This document shows positions 10,134 to 19,067 of a DNA stretch of 64,000 nt, in pieces (positions within the stretch are counted from its first letter, which is position 1; every line of letters begins with the position of its first letter). The stretch comes from Mogibacterium sp. (lineage in GTDB: Bacteria > Bacillota > Clostridia > Peptostreptococcales > Anaerovoracaceae), in assembly GCA_017432075.1 (NCBI GenBank), contig JAFRJV010000033.1, forward strand, positions 1-64,000, in the 5' to 3' direction. A model generated the notes under the pieces. That model did no database searches. It saw nothing but the letters and a program-made list of their open reading frames with translations, and was not told the origin of the DNA. A program made the translations under genes and the position numbers.

Positions 10134-10197
10134 ATGCATTCTCCTTACCTAACTTACATCGCAAGCAATCCGAAAAAAGCCCGCACTTATTGATAAT

Positions 10198-10226
10198 ATT
10201 ATATAGATAAGCGCCTCTGTATTCAA
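10198..10226 (-). promoter_or_regulatory. promoter for the DUF948-like pair
   Basis: On the minus strand, TTGAAT (10221-10226) and TATAAT (10198-10203) are separated by exactly 17 nt, close to the sigma-A consensus. It lies 65 nt upstream of the 95-residue gene and just downstream of the trmN6 terminator, so the pair is transcribed independently. Confidence 0.75.
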
Positions 10227-10259
10227 GCAAAGCACCTTTTGCAAAGCAAAAATAGACAC

Positions 10260-10293
10260 AAAAAATCCCGATTTGGTTTCCGGTTTCATCGGG
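10260..10293 (-). terminator. intrinsic terminator after trmN6
   Basis: CCCGAT (10288-10293) pairs with ATCGGG (10267-10272) on the minus strand, with further pairing possible inside, followed by a run of T residues. It lies 18 nt past the trmN6 stop and closes the yitT-tmk-holB-ricT-trmN6 run. Confidence 0.75.
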
Positions 10294-10310
10294 CTTACCT
10301 CTTCGGGGTT

Positions 10311-11054
10311 TCAGATCCTCTCATAGCATTTGAGTATCTCATCAGTGTAGCCGCCCTCTTCAGTATGCACGGCCATCTGAGGCAGCATGCGGAGCTCTGA
10401 TCCGGCTCCTTTTACACCATGAATCAGCACTATGTTTGCTGCCCTGCCGGCTTTTGGGATCACAAGCTGCATTTCCTTCGGCTCTATACCCGCCGATCTC
10501 ATTTCAGTGAATATATCCGCCAGTCTGTCAGGTCTATGGACCATGTACAGGTGGCCTCCATCCCTGAGCATCCGGGCTGATACCGACGCGAAATCCGAGA
10601 TGTCTGCAGTGGTCTCGTGCCTGGCGACATATCTCTCATCAGGATCAGCTGCACCGGGTTCATCAGGCGTCCTCCTGAAGTAAGGAGGATTGGTGATCAC
10701 CGCATCGAATCCTGATGCTTCGATATCCTTTATATCAGTGCAGATAAAGCCGATATTTTCAGAGAGTCCGTTCATGTTACAGGCTCTCTGTGCCCTGTCG
10801 ATGGCATTTTCATTGATGTCATATCCGGTCATGAGCGCTTTGCCGAGCTTATGATGAAGTATGAAAGCAGCCACTCCACAGCCTGTGCCAAGATCTGCTA
10901 TCCTGAGCATGCGTTTTGAACTCCGCGGCAGTCCCTTTGCACCGGTATCACCCGCTGCAAATGCAGCAAGCAGCACAGCATCTACACCATATCCTGAGCC
11001 CTTGTTCTGTATGACCCTTATTCCTCCGAAACCGGTGTCGTCTATCCGTTCCAT
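10311..11054 (-). CDS. tRNA1(Val) A37 N6-methyltransferase-like protein
   Basis: A 247-residue Rossmann-fold methyltransferase. The SAM loop DLGTGCGVAAF and the catalytic NPPYFR (about residue 128), typical of N6-adenine methyltransferases, are both clear. The N-terminal SGYGVDAVLLAAF motif is characteristic of the TrmN6/YfiC group and its Gram-positive relatives. Its ATG overlaps the ricT stop (TGATG), implying translational coupling. The position after tmk-holB-ricT matches the conserved Bacillota neighbourhood (yabB in Bacillus). Confidence 0.85.
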   Translation of the reverse strand: MERIDDTGFGGIRVIQNKGSGYGVDAVLLAAFAAGDTGAKGLPRSSKRMLRIADLGTGCGVAAFILHHKLGKALMTGYDINENAIDRAQRACNMNGLSENIGFICTDIKDIEASGFDAVITNPPYFRRTPDEPGAADPDERYVARHETTADISDFASVSARMLRDGGHLYMVHRPDRLADIFTEMRSAGIEPKEMQLVIPKAGRAANIVLIHGVKGAGSELRMLPQMAVHTEEGGYTDEILKCYERI

Positions 11055-11995
11055 CAGAACTCTCTCATAAGCTCCTCGAGCTCACGTATCTCCTCTTCAT
11101 CAGCCTCGGAATCAAACATGACCTCGAGCGGAATGTCGTCGCCGCGATCCTTGCCCGCATTCTTTCCGATACGTCTGATCTCTTCTTTCCTGAAGGAGTG
11201 GATCTCCTGCGAGAAGACTTCTTCACCCGTTTCAGGGTCCTTTTCGATAGCGCGTGTGTTGACCTTTCCGTTGAAGTAATCAACATTGACCACCTTTGCA
11301 AGACCATCAGGTGTCTCCACTCTCTCGTTGTCTTTCGGCATTCCCTTGCGCAGTTCCTTGTATGTCTTGTCCTCAAAGTTGAGGCAGCACATCAGCCTTC
11401 CGCATGTGCCTGAGATCTTGGACGGATTGAGAGAGAGGTTCTGCTGCTTTGCCATTTTGATCGATACCGGGTGGAAGTCCGAAAGCCATTTGCTGCAGCA
11501 AAGAGGCCTTCCGCAAATGCCGATGCCTCCGAGCATCCTCGCTTCGTCCCTTACTCCGATCTGCCTTAGCTCTATCCTGTTTTTAAAGTGGCCCGCAAGG
11601 TCCTTTGCAAGCTCCCTGAAATCCACCCTGCCGTCTGCAGAAAAGTAGAACACTATCTTTGATCCGTCGATCATGAACTCAACGTCGATAAGCTTCATCT
11701 CGAGCCCGTGCTTTTCGATCTTTTCTGCGCAGACTTTGAGCGCATCCTCTCTCTTTGCAAGGTTCTCGTGGTATTTCCTGAGATCTGCATCCGTCGCCTT
11801 GCGCTCGACCGGCTTCAGCTCTGCCACAAGCTCCGATTCGTCTATTTCCTTGTTTGCAATAAGAATATGCCCGAGCTCCATGCCCCTTGCCGTTTCGACA
11901 ATGACCATGTCCCCGAGTTCATATGTTTTCCCTACAGGGTCAAAATAATATGTTTTGCCGGTTTTCATGAAACCGACGCCGACTATCTCAACCAT
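11054..11995 (-). CDS. ricT: PSP1-domain protein RicT (YaaT)
   Basis: 313 residues with the PSP1 domain and the two conserved cysteine clusters GRPLCC and CGRLMCC. In Bacillus the RicA-RicF-RicT complex binds [4Fe-4S] clusters and assists RNase Y-dependent mRNA processing. AGGAGG sits 10 nt before the ATG. Genes tmk and holB upstream and the methyltransferase downstream reproduce the Bacillota order. The C-terminus is acidic (DSEADEEEIRELEEL). Confidence 0.92.
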   Translation of the reverse strand: MVEIVGVGFMKTGKTYYFDPVGKTYELGDMVIVETARGMELGHILIANKEIDESELVAELKPVERKATDADLRKYHENLAKREDALKVCAEKIEKHGLEMKLIDVEFMIDGSKIVFYFSADGRVDFRELAKDLAGHFKNRIELRQIGVRDEARMLGGIGICGRPLCCSKWLSDFHPVSIKMAKQQNLSLNPSKISGTCGRLMCCLNFEDKTYKELRKGMPKDNERVETPDGLAKVVNVDYFNGKVNTRAIEKDPETGEEVFSQEIHSFRKEEIRRIGKNAGKDRGDDIPLEVMFDSEADEEEIRELEELMREF

Positions 11996-12014
11996 AGATG
12001 TATTACCTCCTGTA

Positions 12015-12803
12015 TCAATGCCCTGTAAGCTCCAGGCGGAGTCTCTTCAGGGCTTTGTTTCTGTCCATATCCCTTTCAATGTCAGCACGTGCCTTTTCGC
12101 ACAGTTCAAGCCTGTCAGCCATCGCCGCAGGCATATCGCCTGACTTCATCCGTGCGCGGAACCCCTCTTCCGCATGGTCTATAAGCTGGAGTGCGTCGCT
12201 GCGCGTTTTGATGCATTTCTCCATAGCTTCCCTGAATTCGCAGAACGCGCCTTCACCGCCGAGCATTGCGGCAGCAGCCTTTAAAGCTTCTGTCTTTTCG
12301 CTTTCGGTTTCGTCTTCATCCTCTTCCGCAGCCTGCAGTCTGATGGTGCTGCATCTCGACCTTACAGTGCTGAGAAGATGATCGGGGTTGGATGTACCGA
12401 GAAGCATTATGACATCCGGACGCGGTTCCTCGAGTGTTTTGAGCAGTTTGTTCTGAACTGTCTCGCTCAGGCTGTCGGCATCATCGATTATACCGATGAG
12501 ATATCTGCCGTAAGCGCCCATATCGAGCCTGCTGCTGAAAGCATTGGCATCCTCTGTCCTGTAGCCGTTCTTTCCGCTCATCTGCATGCGGACTATGTCC
12601 ATGGATGAGTTTGCCGCGACCTGTCTGCACGCATCACATCTGCCGCACGGTCTTTCGGAAATGTCCGCACATCTGCACTCAAGGCCCATCGACAGTCTCT
12701 TTATGAATTCTTCTCTTGCGCTGCCCGCCTTGCCTTCCACTATGTACGCGTGGGCTGAGCTAGCTCCGCCTGCGATGCTTTTTATTATGGCTTTCAGATG
12801 CAT
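12015..12803 (-). CDS. holB: DNA polymerase III subunit delta'
   Basis: A clamp-loader subunit of the AAA+ fold. It has a degenerate P-loop (GKAGSAREE), expected because delta' does not hydrolyse ATP, and a four-Cys zinc module (CADISERPCGRCDAC). It also carries the TLEEP and SRC motifs (KTLEEPRPDV, VRSRCSTIRL). At 262 residues it is shorter than the roughly 330 of Bacillus, so the C-terminal domain is reduced. It overlaps tmk by 10 nt. Confidence 0.9.
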   Translation of the reverse strand: MHLKAIIKSIAGGASSAHAYIVEGKAGSAREEFIKRLSMGLECRCADISERPCGRCDACRQVAANSSMDIVRMQMSGKNGYRTEDANAFSSRLDMGAYGRYLIGIIDDADSLSETVQNKLLKTLEEPRPDVIMLLGTSNPDHLLSTVRSRCSTIRLQAAEEDEDETESEKTEALKAAAAMLGGEGAFCEFREAMEKCIKTRSDALQLIDHAEEGFRARMKSGDMPAAMADRLELCEKARADIERDMDRNKALKRLRLELTGH

Positions 12804-13423
12804 CTTTCCCTGCAGAGCTCCTCCAGACAGCTGTAGATCTTCTCTTTTATCTCTTCTATGGAACCGGCCGCGTCGATCCTTTTGAACCGCTCAGGCTCAG
12901 CTTCCGAAATGGCTCTGTATCCTGCGCGGACTCTTTCATGAAAATCCGAAGACTCGAGGTCCAGTCTGTCCGGTCCCTTGTCTCCCGAAGCTCTGGCTTT
13001 TCCCGTCTCGGGATCTATATCGAGCCAGATGGTAAGATCGGGACTCAGTCCTCCTGTTGCATACCTGTTGACCTCTGCCACCATGTCTCCGAGGCATCTG
13101 CCGTAAGCCTGATATGCGATCGAAGAATCCACAAACCTGTCGCAGATAACGATCTCGCCGCGCTCCAGAGCAGGGATCACCCGTTCCCTCACATGCTGAG
13201 CTCTCGCAGCTGCGTAAATGAACATCTCCGTCACGGCTTCCATCTCCGTGTTTTCAGTATCCAGAAGTATGTCTCTGAGCTTCTCGCTTATACGCGGACC
13301 GCCCGGTTCTCTTGTATGCATTACAACAAAGCCCTTCTCAGTGAAGAACCTTTCAATGTTTCTTATCTGTGTCGACTTGCCGGAACCGTCACCGCCCTCA
13401 AGCGTAATGAACAGACCTCTCAT
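12794..13423 (-). CDS. tmk: thymidylate kinase
   Basis: Phosphorylates dTMP to dTDP. The 209-residue protein has the P-loop EGGDGSGKST at residues 8-17, the DR motif CDRFVDSSIAYQ, and TREPGGPRISE for substrate binding. AAGGAG lies 8 nt before the ATG, inside the end of the upstream small gene. It overlaps holB by 10 nt, the standard Bacillota pairing. Confidence 0.96.
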   Translation of the reverse strand: MRGLFITLEGGDGSGKSTQIRNIERFFTEKGFVVMHTREPGGPRISEKLRDILLDTENTEMEAVTEMFIYAAARAQHVRERVIPALERGEIVICDRFVDSSIAYQAYGRCLGDMVAEVNRYATGGLSPDLTIWLDIDPETGKARASGDKGPDRLDLESSDFHERVRAGYRAISEAEPERFKRIDAAGSIEEIKEKIYSCLEELCRERCI

Positions 13424-13620
13424 TTCTGCTTCTCCTTCTTTTTGCGCTTCTTTTTACCGCTCTTCTCGGTTTTGGATTCCGCAGCGCTCTGTCTGATCGC
13501 TTCGTTTTCGATACCGTTTTTGACCTTGATGTAGCTGAGCATCTGAGAATAGAAGTATGACGCAAGCGCGATGACCGGCAGTGCAATCAGTATTATCAAT
13601 AAAATTTTAAATATGAACAT
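13420..13620 (-). CDS. 66-residue membrane protein with Lys-rich tail
   Basis: One N-terminal transmembrane helix (ILLIILIALPVIALASYFYS), a short linker, and a highly basic C-terminus (GKKKRKKKEKQK) that should lie in the cytoplasm. It ends within the tmk start, and its 5' end follows yitT by 12 nt, so it lies inside the operon. No family recognised. It may anchor to membrane or ribosome surfaces by charge, which is speculative. Confidence 0.6.
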   Translation of the reverse strand: MFIFKILLIILIALPVIALASYFYSQMLSYIKVKNGIENEAIRQSAAESKTEKSGKKKRKKKEKQK

Positions 13621-13632
13621 ATTGGTATTCTA

Positions 13633-14511
13633 TCACTCCGTGAATCTCTTGTTAAAGAGTCCTACTACTCTGATGTTGTCGCTGATTATCATGAAAGCAT
13701 TCTCGTCATGCTTTGCGATGATCTCTCTGAGATGCGGTTCCTCGTACTTGCTGATGACAGTCACCAGGACCTGTGTATATTCACCGGTATAAGCTCCCTG
13801 ACCATCCCAGATCGTGGCTCCCCTGTTGAGGTCATTCAGTATTGCATCCGCGAGACCCGGTTTCTTTGTGAATATCATGCACTCCTGCTTGATATTCTGA
13901 GTGTGCACGCGGTCTATCCCCAGACCGGTTACAACTGCGAAAATGATGGAGTACAGCACGGTCGGTATGTCATATATAAAGAGGCATATTGCATATATGC
14001 ATATGCTTATGATTATGCCGATCGTTCCAACCTTAAAATTCGGGTGTGTCTTCGCAAGGCATACTCCTATGACATCCTGTCCGCCCTGTGAACTGCCTGC
14101 TCTCAGTACGAGTCCTGCTCCGACCCCGCTTCCCAGGCCGCCTACCACGGATGCCAGTATGCGGTCATCAACTATAGGGACTGCCGGCACCGGTATGATA
14201 GCCAGAAATGCCGAAGCCATGGCGATCGAGATAAGCGTAGTAATGCAGAACTTTCGCCCCATGACCCTGTAGGCCATAAAGAACAGCGGGATGTTGATCG
14301 TAAAGTAGATGATACCCATGTAATCAAGGCCCGGGATCTCAGGAATATGAAGGAATCCTGTAAGAAACAGTCTTATCAGCTGGGCTATTCCGGTGAAGCC
14401 GCCGCTGTACAGGTGTATCGGATTGATCATAAGGTTTACGCCTGCTGCATAACTCAGATTGCCTAATACAGTCATGGCTATGCGATTGATTGTTTTTTTA
14501 TTAAGTTCCAT
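13633..14511 (-). CDS. YitT-family membrane protein
   Basis: 292 residues: five to six hydrophobic helices forming the YitT_membrane (DUF161) domain, then a cytoplasmic DUF2179 domain at about residues 210-285 ending YEEPHLREIIAKHDENAF. The family is widespread in Bacillota and its substrate is not established. AAGG sits 7 nt upstream of the ATG. It diverges from the ABC exporter at 14601 and appears to start the run into tmk and holB. Confidence 0.88.
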   Translation of the reverse strand: MELNKKTINRIAMTVLGNLSYAAGVNLMINPIHLYSGGFTGIAQLIRLFLTGFLHIPEIPGLDYMGIIYFTINIPLFFMAYRVMGRKFCITTLISIAMASAFLAIIPVPAVPIVDDRILASVVGGLGSGVGAGLVLRAGSSQGGQDVIGVCLAKTHPNFKVGTIGIIISICIYAICLFIYDIPTVLYSIIFAVVTGLGIDRVHTQNIKQECMIFTKKPGLADAILNDLNRGATIWDGQGAYTGEYTQVLVTVISKYEEPHLREIIAKHDENAFMIISDNIRVVGLFNKRFTE

Positions 14512-14600
14512 TTCTGCGCCTTCCGGAATAAAGTTTCTAACTGATTAATTTTATTAGAAACAGGCTCAATCTTCAACAAATAATGTATAATTGCTTCATT

Positions 14601-16385
14601 ATGGAACAGAAATCAATGTCAACAAAATATCTGCTGAAACGCTTCTATCCGTACTTCAGGCCGTACTGGCATATACTCGTTTTCGATCTGTTCTGCGCGT
14701 CGCTTACGAGTGTATGCGATCTTGTGCTGCCTGTGATCGTAAGGTTCATAACGAATACGGTGACAACTTCGCCTTCCGATCTCACGGTCGGACTGGTGGT
14801 GCGCATCACCGCGCTTTACATAGTACTCAGAATAATAGATGTGGCGGCCAACTACTACATGCAGAACCGCGGCCATATCATGGGTGCTCAGATCGAAAAA
14901 GACATGCGCAGGGATCTCTTCGCAAAGTTCCAGGAGCTCTCTTACGGTTATTACAACAGCAACAAGACCGGCCAGCTGATATCGCGTATCACGACTGATC
15001 TGTTTGATATCACCGAGTTTGCTCACCACTGCCCTGAAGAATACTTTATCGCTGCTGTCAAAATCGTCGTAGCCTTCACAGTGCTGATACAGGTGAACGT
15101 GCCTCTTACCCTGCTTCTCTTCGCACTTATACCGCTCATGCTGGTATGCGCAATGAAGTTCAGGGTGAGGATGCGCAACGCGTTCAAATGGCAGCGTTCT
15201 GAACTTGGAGAGATCAACTCCCACGTCGAGGACAGTCTTCTGGGTATACGTGTATCCAAATCTTTTGCCAATGAAGATGTCGAAGAGCAGCGTTTTGAAG
15301 AAGGCAATGAAAGATTTCTCACGACAAAAAAGGTCGGTTACAGAAACATGGCCGGTTTCAGGGGTGTCACCCGCCTGTTCGACGGGCTTATGTATATCTC
15401 TATCGTATTCTTCGGCTCGCTGGCTCTGATCCGCGGGCTCATTACCGCCGGTGACTTTATCGCATATCTGATGTATGTTGCCGTATTGCTTGAGTCCGTG
15501 CGCCGTGTAGTAGAATTCACGGAGCAGTTTCAGCGCGGTATAACAGGCATAGAAAGATTCGTAGAGATAATGGATACAGAAATCGAGATCGAAGATGCTC
15601 CGGGAGCAATAGACATGCCCGAAGACGTTCGCGGAGATATCGAATTCCGCGACGTCTCGTTCGCGTATGAAGCCGGTAATGATACGGACGGGAACAGTAC
15701 AGCGTCCGATGCGCAGGTGCTCAGCCATATCAACATAAAAATCGCGAGTGGTGAGAACGTTGCTGTCGTTGGTCCGAGCGGTGCCGGCAAAACCACTTTC
15801 TGCAATCTCATTCCGCGCTTCTACGATGTCAGTGGCGGAGCCATTCTTGTAGACGGCAGGGATATCCGCGACTACAAAGTGCGCTCACTCCGTACAAAGA
15901 TCGGCATGATGCAGCAGGATGTATACCTGTTCTCGGACACTGTCGCGGGCAACATCGAGTATGGAAGGCCGGGCGCGAGCCGCGAGGAGATCATTGAAGC
16001 AGCGAAACTTGCGGGTGCTGACGAATTCATCAACGAGTTGTCTGACGGCTACGACACATACGTAGGCGAACGAGGCGCCAGACTATCCGGCGGCCAGAAA
16101 CAGAGGATCAGCATAGCCCGGGTATTCCTTAAAAATCCTCCGATCCTGATCCTCGATGAGGCTACCTCGTCGCTCGACAACGAGAGTGAGCGTTACGTTC
16201 AGGAATCGCTGGCTGAGCTTGCTAAAGGCCGTACCACCATAACGATCGCCCACAGGCTTTCGACCGTAAAGAACGCCGACCGCATCGTGGTACTGACAGA
16301 GGACGGCATAGCCGAGGAAGGCTCACACGACGACCTTCTGATAAAAGGCGGCATATACGCAGACATGTATAATCTGACAGTATAA
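14601..16385 (+). CDS. ABC exporter, fused permease-ATPase (MsbA/LmrA type)
   Basis: About 594 residues. A six-helix transmembrane domain occupies roughly residues 20-310. The ATPase domain has Walker A VGPSGAGKTTFCN, signature LSGGQKQRIS, Walker B ILILDEATSSLD, and the switch His in IAHRLS. A half-size exporter that should act as a homodimer; the substrate cannot be read from sequence. No strong ribosome site is seen. ATGs at 14583, 14601 and 14616 are all in frame. A TATAAT at 14586-14591 would place the transcript start near 14600, favouring 14601 or 14616. Confidence 0.9.
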   Translation: MEQKSMSTKYLLKRFYPYFRPYWHILVFDLFCASLTSVCDLVLPVIVRFITNTVTTSPSDLTVGLVVRITALYIVLRIIDVAANYYMQNRGHIMGAQIEKDMRRDLFAKFQELSYGYYNSNKTGQLISRITTDLFDITEFAHHCPEEYFIAAVKIVVAFTVLIQVNVPLTLLLFALIPLMLVCAMKFRVRMRNAFKWQRSELGEINSHVEDSLLGIRVSKSFANEDVEEQRFEEGNERFLTTKKVGYRNMAGFRGVTRLFDGLMYISIVFFGSLALIRGLITAGDFIAYLMYVAVLLESVRRVVEFTEQFQRGITGIERFVEIMDTEIEIEDAPGAIDMPEDVRGDIEFRDVSFAYEAGNDTDGNSTASDAQVLSHINIKIASGENVAVVGPSGAGKTTFCNLIPRFYDVSGGAILVDGRDIRDYKVRSLRTKIGMMQQDVYLFSDTVAGNIEYGRPGASREEIIEAAKLAGADEFINELSDGYDTYVGERGARLSGGQKQRISIARVFLKNPPILILDEATSSLDNESERYVQESLAELAKGRTTITIAHRLSTVKNADRIVVLTEDGIAEEGSHDDLLIKGGIYADMYNLTV

Positions 16386-16390
16386 ATTAC

Positions 16391-16414
16391 AAGAGCTCGG
16401 GAAACCGGGCTCTT
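16391..16414 (+). terminator. hairpin between convergent genes
   Basis: A 10-bp stem (16391-16400 with 16405-16414, one U-G pair on the plus transcript) closed by a GAAA tetraloop. It sits 6 nt past the ABC exporter stop. The following T tract is weak, so termination efficiency is uncertain. Confidence 0.55.
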
Positions 16415-16421
16415 AATATGC

Positions 16422-17558
16422 TTATAATTGTTTTACAAAGCAGCGTCTGCGCTTGTGAGGTTCAATATCGAACATCTTCCACTGGTGATGCACGTTTGTA
16501 TTCCACTCAAGCTGCGGACCTGTCTCAGCCTTGCGGATGCCGTTTTTATTGCATCCGGCGAACAGGTGCTCCATGATGACTCCGTTGAGTCCCGTCTTCT
16601 GATACTCAGGTCTTACTGCTATCAGCAGAAGGTCGAGAGTGTCTTTTTTCTGCATGAGAGCCTTAAGAAGACCTATCCAGCCTGTAGGCATCAGATGTCC
16701 GCCGCACTTACGCATTGCTTCGGCAGTCGACGGAGCGCCGACTCCGAACCCCATGAGCTTATCGTTGTCGTCCACTATCAGACAGACGAAATCAGGGTCA
16801 ACGAGAGGAAGGAACTTGTTTGTATACTTTTTGATCTGCCTTTCATTCAGCTCCACTACTCCGTAAAGGTGCGAGTAAGCTACGTTTACGAGCTCAAACA
16901 CCTGCCTGATATACGGCTTATACTGGGACTTGTGCTTCACTTCCACCTTGTGGAATCCCGTCCTTTTGAGCATGGCATCAGAGATGCGTTTGAGCCTCTT
17001 GTAATTCGGATCATCCCATCCGTTCAGAGGTATGAGGTGCTCGATCCAGTCGGTATCCTTTACATAGCCCAGGGCTTCAAGGTGATCGATGTAGTACGGA
17101 TCATTGTAATAGGTGTAGAACATGCTGCGTTTGTCAAAGCCTTCCACCAGCATGCCTTCTCTGTCCAGATCACAGAATCCGAGCGGTCCGTGCACTTCAT
17201 TCATGCCCTTCTCTCTCGCCCAGTTTTCCACTTCATCGAAAAGAGCCTTCGATACTGCTCTGTCATCTATGAAATCGACCTGAGAAAAGCGCATCCTTTT
17301 TGTGCCCCACTTCTCATTCGAAGCGTGGCTCAGGATGGCGCCTATGCGTCCAACCACTTCATCTTCCCTGTATGCGAGCCATGATTTTGCCTCGCAGTAC
17401 TCGAAAGCCGGGTTCTTCTTCTCATCCCAGTCATCTATGTCATCGCCATAGAAAGCCGGTACAAAATTTTCATGGTCACGATAAAGGCGGTTAGGAAAGT
17501 CCACAAAGACTCTCCTCTCCGCCTTAGTCTTTACTTCTCTGATTTCTATGTTCGCCAA
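16422..17558 (-). CDS. GNAT-like N-acetyltransferase, 378 residues
   Basis: A long GNAT-fold protein of a type found in gut Firmicutes and Bacteroidetes. Its N-terminal half reads EVVGRIGAILSHASN and GPLGFCDLDREGML. The C-terminal half has an acetyl-CoA-loop-like stretch (RPEYQKTGLNGVIMEHL). The substrate is unknown. The start codon is TTG at 17556-17558, supported by GGAG 6 nt upstream; no ATG alternative fits as well. It lies 15 nt downstream of the phosphofructokinase, so the two are probably co-transcribed. Confidence 0.75.
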   Translation of the reverse strand: MANIEIREVKTKAERRVFVDFPNRLYRDHENFVPAFYGDDIDDWDEKKNPAFEYCEAKSWLAYREDEVVGRIGAILSHASNEKWGTKRMRFSQVDFIDDRAVSKALFDEVENWAREKGMNEVHGPLGFCDLDREGMLVEGFDKRSMFYTYYNDPYYIDHLEALGYVKDTDWIEHLIPLNGWDDPNYKRLKRISDAMLKRTGFHKVEVKHKSQYKPYIRQVFELVNVAYSHLYGVVELNERQIKKYTNKFLPLVDPDFVCLIVDDNDKLMGFGVGAPSTAEAMRKCGGHLMPTGWIGLLKALMQKKDTLDLLLIAVRPEYQKTGLNGVIMEHLFAGCNKNGIRKAETGPQLEWNTNVHHQWKMFDIEPHKRRRCFVKQL

Positions 17559-17573
17559 ATGATTCTCCGTTCC

Positions 17574-18821
17574 TTATTTGTGGTTTCTCTTCTTGGTCAT
17601 AGTCAGATGGATAGGAAGTCCGCCTGCGGTATACGGTGCCACGCGTCCGATAATAAACGGTCTTGCGTATTTAAGATACTCATCGCTGACATATGTGCCG
17701 TCGTTGGTTATCCAGTCAAGAGGCACCTTGCGCTCAACGTTTGCCACTTCATGGATGTCGAACATGTCATATGTTTCTACATATGGCTCCCTGCTGTCGA
17801 CCTTGATGGTTACCATCTTGCCGGAATTACCTTCGAATGCAGCCTTTGCAGCAAAGTATCCGACATTGTATGCCTCGTCAGAATCGCTTCTCGAAGCAAG
17901 ATGAGCAGCGCATCTCTGGAGCGATGAGAACTCGATGTAACGGGACTTGAGTCCTGTCTGCTGTGTTACGAGACTGGCAAGATATGCCGCAGTACCTGCG
18001 AGCTGCTTGTGTCCGAAAGCATCTACGTGATCATTTACCGTTCCGAGTTCGCAAACGAACTTGCCGTCAGCAGTCTTGAGTCCTTCGGATACAGCTATAA
18101 CGACCGACTTCTTGGTCTTTGCGAGTTTCTTTATTCTCTCAATGAAGTCATTGATATCGAAAGTAACTTCAGGCAGATAGATCAGGTCAGGACCTGAGCA
18201 GTCGATGTCTTTCGAAAGTGCAGCTGCAGCTGTGAGCCAGCCTGCATGACGTCCCATGATCTCAACGATGCAGATCGTCGGCTTGGATACTCCATAGCTC
18301 TCATTGTCTCTGATGATCTCTTTCATCGAAGTTGCGATATACTTCGCAGCTGAACCGTATCCAGGGCAGTGGTCGGTCATCGGAAGATCATTATCGATGG
18401 TCTTCGGGATGCCCATGAACTTCTGCTTCTTCTGATGTGATTCTGCATAATCAGCAAGCATCTTTATGGTATCCATCGAATCGTTTCCTCCGTTGTAAAG
18501 GAAATACTCGATGTTTTTCTTGTCGAGAATGTCAAAGATCTTCTCGTACAGTTTCTCATTACCTTCGATTGGCGGCAGTTTGTAACGGCATGTACCGAGG
18601 AATGAAGATGGAGTTCTCTTGAGCAGGGAAAGATCCTGTCCGCTCGTTATATAGTCTTCTATGTCTACGATATCCTCGTTCAGAAAGCCTTCAATACCGT
18701 AATGCATTCCGTAGATGCGTCTGATGCCATATTTCCAGCATGCCTTGATAACTCCTGCAAGGCTGGAATTGATGACGGCGGTCGGTCCGCCGGACTGTCC
18801 AATTATCAAATTACCTTTCAT
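17574..18821 (-). CDS. 6-phosphofructokinase, PPi-dependent type
   Basis: Phosphorylates fructose-6-phosphate. The 415-residue protein has the PFK core GQSGGPTAVINSSL, GGNDS (111-115), PKTIDND (139-145, catalytic Asp143) and PGYGSAAKY. Phosphate-donor choice in this family follows two positions. ATP enzymes have Gly in GGDGS and PGTIDND; PPi enzymes have Asp and Lys. Here they are Asp114 and Lys140, predicting pyrophosphate as donor and a reversible reaction. A clean promoter lies at 18926-18954. Biochemical confirmation would be needed because clade exceptions exist. Confidence 0.88.
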   Translation of the reverse strand: MKGNLIIGQSGGPTAVINSSLAGVIKACWKYGIRRIYGMHYGIEGFLNEDIVDIEDYITSGQDLSLLKRTPSSFLGTCRYKLPPIEGNEKLYEKIFDILDKKNIEYFLYNGGNDSMDTIKMLADYAESHQKKQKFMGIPKTIDNDLPMTDHCPGYGSAAKYIATSMKEIIRDNESYGVSKPTICIVEIMGRHAGWLTAAAALSKDIDCSGPDLIYLPEVTFDINDFIERIKKLAKTKKSVVIAVSEGLKTADGKFVCELGTVNDHVDAFGHKQLAGTAAYLASLVTQQTGLKSRYIEFSSLQRCAAHLASRSDSDEAYNVGYFAAKAAFEGNSGKMVTIKVDSREPYVETYDMFDIHEVANVERKVPLDWITNDGTYVSDEYLKYARPFIIGRVAPYTAGGLPIHLTMTKKRNHK

Positions 18822-18925
18822 GTTTTTTCCCTTCTTCTTTTGGTCTCTGGTCCGCCGTGCTTAAGCGGTCAACGACCTTCTCTTACTTGATATTTCAATA
18901 TGTTTGCTAAACAAAAATCATATCG

Positions 18926-18954
18926 ATTATAATCTCATACACTTTTTCAGTCAA
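18926..18954 (-). promoter_or_regulatory. sigma-A promoter of the phosphofructokinase gene
   Basis: TTGACT (18949-18954) and TATAAT (18926-18931) on the minus strand with a 17-nt spacer. It is about 105 nt upstream of the ATG, leaving a leader of roughly 95 nt with no riboswitch that I recognise. Confidence 0.8.
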
Positions 18955-19004
18955 TGCTGTAGAAGCTTGTTTTTTGCGTTTTTTGGCGTTCCAACCAAGC
19001 AAAA

Positions 19005-19042
19005 TCAAAAAAAGATGGCGCAATCAACAATGACCGCGCCAT
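19005..19042 (-). terminator. intrinsic terminator after the nucleotidyltransferase
   Basis: ATGGCGC (minus strand, 19036-19042) pairs with GCGCCAT (19015-19021) across a 14-nt loop and is followed by CTTTTTTTG. It begins 26 nt past the stop of the gene at 19068. Confidence 0.85.
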
Positions 19043-19067
19043 AATTCCCCATATTACATTTAATATC

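Noticed and set aside
9840..10260. Possible CRISPR or tandem repeat array suggested by recurring short words near the Lys/Ala gene.
   Set aside because: No regularly spaced identical repeats; the recurrence comes from biased codons and two chance TGCTTTGC copies near the promoter.
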